Shown one piece after another: positions 4,511-6,277 of a DNA stretch of 6,277 bases. Positions within the stretch are counted from its first letter, which is position 1. Each line of letters opens with the position of its first letter. The notes under the pieces were generated by a model, which had not been told where the DNA came from, did not search any database, and worked only from the letters and a program-made list of their open reading frames with translations. A program made the translations under genes and the position numbers. Source of the DNA: Thermoleophilia bacterium (GTDB lineage Bacteria; Actinomycetota; Thermoleophilia; Gaiellales; Gaiellaceae); the NCBI GenBank assembly GCA_013362295.1, contig JABFWJ010000411.1, positions 1 through 6,277 on the forward strand, given 5' to 3'.

Positions 4511-6277
4511 ATCACGACGACCCCGTCCGATACAGAGCAGACGCAGGTCTTGCCGCCGCAGGACGCGAACGGAGACGGCCGGCCGCGCCTCGCCGACGGC
4601 ATCGACCTGATCGGCGAGTACGAGGACTCCGGGTTCAAGGAGGCCCCGTACATCGCGCGTCGTGCGGACGGCCAGGTCGTCCAGATGCCGGAGCTGCTCT
4701 ACCTCGTCGCCGAGGCCGTCGACGGGCGCCGGGACTACGCCGAGATCGCCGAGCGGGCGTCGGAGCAGTTCGGCCGGGAGCTGGACGCCGAGGGCGCGCA
4801 GCTGCTCGTCGAGGAGAAGCTGGTGCCGCTCGGCGTGGTGCAGGCTCCCGGCGGCGCCGCGCAGGAGCTCAAGCGCTCCGATCCTCTGCTCGCGCTGAGG
4901 ATGAAGACCGGCGTCGTGCCGGAGCGCGTCGTCAACGCGATCACGACCGTCTTCAAGCCGCTCTACCTCTTGCCGGTCGTCCTGGCCGTGCTCGGCGCCT
5001 TCTTCGGCCTGTGCGGCTGGCTCTTCTTCTTCCACGGGATCGCGCAGAGCCTGCGCGGCGCGCTCTACGACCCCCTCTTCATCCTGCTGCTGCTCGGACT
5101 CGTGATCCTCAGCGCCGCGTTCCACGAATGCGGCCACGCCACGGCGTGTGCGTACGGGGGCGCCCGCCCCGGAAAGATGGGCGTCGGCATCTACATCGTC
5201 TGGCCGGCGTTCTACACGGACGTCACGGACGCCTACCGGTTGGGCAAGGGCGGCCGGCTGCGCACTGATCTCGGCGGCGTCTACTTCAACACCATCTTCA
5301 CGCTCGGGACGTTCGGCGCGTACTTCCTGACCGGCTGGGAGCCGCTGCTGCTGCTCGTGCCGCTGCAGATCATGGAGATGCTGCACCAATTTTTGCCGTT
5401 CATCAGGCTCGACGGCTACTACATCGTCAGCGACCTCACCGGCGTGCCGGACATGTTCGCGCGGATCAAGCCGACGCTGAAGTCGCTGAATCCGAGGGCG
5501 GAGACGCCCGACGAGGTGACGATGCTGAAGCCGTGGGTGCGCGGCGCCGTCACGCTCTACGTCTTCACCGTCGTCCCCCTGCTCCTGTTCCTGCTCGGGG
5601 TGACCGTGATCAACGTGCCGCGCATCCTCGCGACCGCCTGGGACTCGTTCATGGTGCAGAAGGGCAAGCTCGGCCACGAGTCGGGGGTCGCGACCGCCGT
5701 CACGGTGATCCAGATGTCCGTGCTCGCGCTGCCGATCCTCGGCCTCGCGGTCACGTTCTGGAAGCTCGGGAAGACGGTCTTCGTGGGCGCGTGGAACCGC
5801 ACCGAGGGCCACGCCGTCCGCCGCGGCGCGCTCGTCCTGGCGACCGCCGGCGCAGCCGCGGGCGCCGCGTACGTCTGGCTCCCGAACGGTGACTATCGCC
5901 CGATCCAGAAGGGCGAGCGCGGAACGCTGCAGGGCGGCGTCGCCGAGCTCGCGTCGGTGCAGACCGGCCGGCCCTCGCTCACGCCGAAGCGCGCCGAGCA
6001 GCTGCACGGAGCGCCGACCAAGGCCTCGCAGCAGAAGTCGGGCGATCCGAATGCTCCCTCGCCCTCGCCGACCGGCACGACCTCGACGACGACCACCACC
6101 ACTTCGTCGACGACGACGTCGACGTCGACGACGACGACGACGTCCAGCGGCGGGACCGCGACGACCCCGACCGCCGGAACGGCGAGCACGGCGACCGACA
6201 CGACGAGCACCCAGAGCACGACGACCGGCACGACCACCGCCACGACCGACACCACGACCACCGCGACCACGCCCGGG
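4511..6277 (+). CDS. PqqD-like domain fused to M50-type membrane zinc metallopeptidase (3' end outside window)
   Basis: At least 589 codons, with no stop by 6277. Residues 31-115 resemble a PqqD-like winged helix, the fold of RiPP recognition elements: IDLIGEYEDSGFKEAPYIAR, ADGQVVQMPELLYLVAEAVD, then GRELDAEG and EEKLVPLGVV. Predicted membrane helices lie near 151-176, 188-213, 258-277, 280-296, 346-364, 397-418 and 438-458. Zinc-site residues are H205, E206 and H209 in FHECGH and, at the second site, D301 in FIRLDGYY. WPAFYTDVTDAYRLG (231-245) is typical of the 'putative peptide zinc metalloprotease' branch of M50. Residues 461-480 (DYRPIQKGERGTLQGG) are probably outside the membrane, and a Thr/Ser/Pro tail follows. 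Inferred role: bind the GEELPER leaders and cleave or help export the peptides. The start is uncertain: ATC 4511 has a good SD and gives a natural ITTTPSDTEQ N-terminus, while TTG 4550 is the first ordinary start but has a poor SD. Confidence 0.88.
   Translation, partial: MTTTPSDTEQTQVLPPQDANGDGRPRLADGIDLIGEYEDSGFKEAPYIARRADGQVVQMPELLYLVAEAVDGRRDYAEIAERASEQFGRELDAEGAQLLVEEKLVPLGVVQAPGGAAQELKRSDPLLALRMKTGVVPERVVNAITTVFKPLYLLPVVLAVLGAFFGLCGWLFFFHGIAQSLRGALYDPLFILLLLGLVILSAAFHECGHATACAYGGARPGKMGVGIYIVWPAFYTDVTDAYRLGKGGRLRTDLGGVYFNTIFTLGTFGAYFLTGWEPLLLLVPLQIMEMLHQFLPFIRLDGYYIVSDLTGVPDMFARIKPTLKSLNPRAETPDEVTMLKPWVRGAVTLYVFTVVPLLLFLLGVTVINVPRILATAWDSFMVQKGKLGHESGVATAVTVIQMSVLALPILGLAVTFWKLGKTVFVGAWNRTEGHAVRRGALVLATAGAAAGAAYVWLPNGDYRPIQKGERGTLQGGVAELASVQTGRPSLTPKRAEQLHGAPTKASQQKSGDPNAPSPSPTGTTSTTTTTTSSTTTSTSTTTTTSSGGTATTPTAGTASTATDTTSTQSTTTGTTTATTDTTTTATTPG
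6071..6277 (+). repeat. Low-complexity ACG/ACC/TCG triplet tract encoding a Thr-rich tail
   Basis: From residue 521 of the peptidase on, nearly every codon is Thr, with some Ser, Ala, Gly and Pro. Runs such as ACGACGACGACGACG make it prone to triplet slippage. Such tails usually act as extracytoplasmic linkers in actinobacteria and may be O-glycosylated. It continues past the window end, so what it tethers is not visible. Confidence 0.85.

Noticed and set aside
4421..6007. A 528-codon open frame antisense to the peptidase gene
   Set aside because: It is a high-GC shadow: Arg/Glu/Asp/His-rich with no recognisable domain, while the plus strand encodes a clear M50 peptidase.
5893..6270. Valine-rich antisense frame at the right end
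   Set aside because: It is the reverse complement of the Thr-codon repeat, which automatically yields Val-rich sequence.

Overview
The window is high-GC DNA from a bacterial chromosome, most likely an actinobacterium. Gene content and protein style suggest a deep lineage such as Thermoleophilia, but that placement is inferred. Two unrelated blocks diverge from a 154-nt intergenic region at about 3431-3584.

Left block, minus strand, 3430 down to 300: a compact ruvC-ruvA-ruvB operon followed closely by a 314-aa protein with a GAF-like C-terminal half. RuvC is the Holliday-junction resolvase, RuvA the junction-binding protein and RuvB the branch-migration motor. ruvA and ruvB share an ATGA stop/start overlap. 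ruvC and ruvA are separated by 124 nt that hold a strong hairpin. At the far left the 3' end of a plus-strand membrane-protein gene runs convergently into the GAF-like gene and overlaps it by 68 bp.

Right block, plus strand, 3585 to the window end: four tandem small genes, each with a strong Shine-Dalgarno, then a large membrane metallopeptidase gene cut by the window edge. Three of the small proteins are exactly 67 aa and closely similar. They share an acidic N-terminal half with a GEELPER motif, followed by an Ala/Asn-rich C-terminal half. The first (58 aa) keeps the GEELPER leader but has an unrelated proline-rich C-terminus. This conserved-leader, variable-core pattern is what is expected of RiPP (ribosomally made, post-translationally modified peptide) precursors. 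The large gene begins with a PqqD-like winged-helix region, the type of fold that binds RiPP leaders. It continues into an M50-type integral-membrane zinc peptidase with HECGH and LDGYY motifs, and ends in a Thr-rich tail still open at base 6277. A perfect 12-bp hairpin lies between the last precursor gene and the peptidase gene and probably sets their expression ratio. Just before it, an 18-bp unit that includes the precursor stop codon is repeated three times.

The most interesting reading is a small peptide-maturation cassette: multiple precursors plus a fused leader-recognition/membrane-protease protein. Whether tailoring enzymes or transporters follow cannot be seen, because the window ends inside the peptidase gene.
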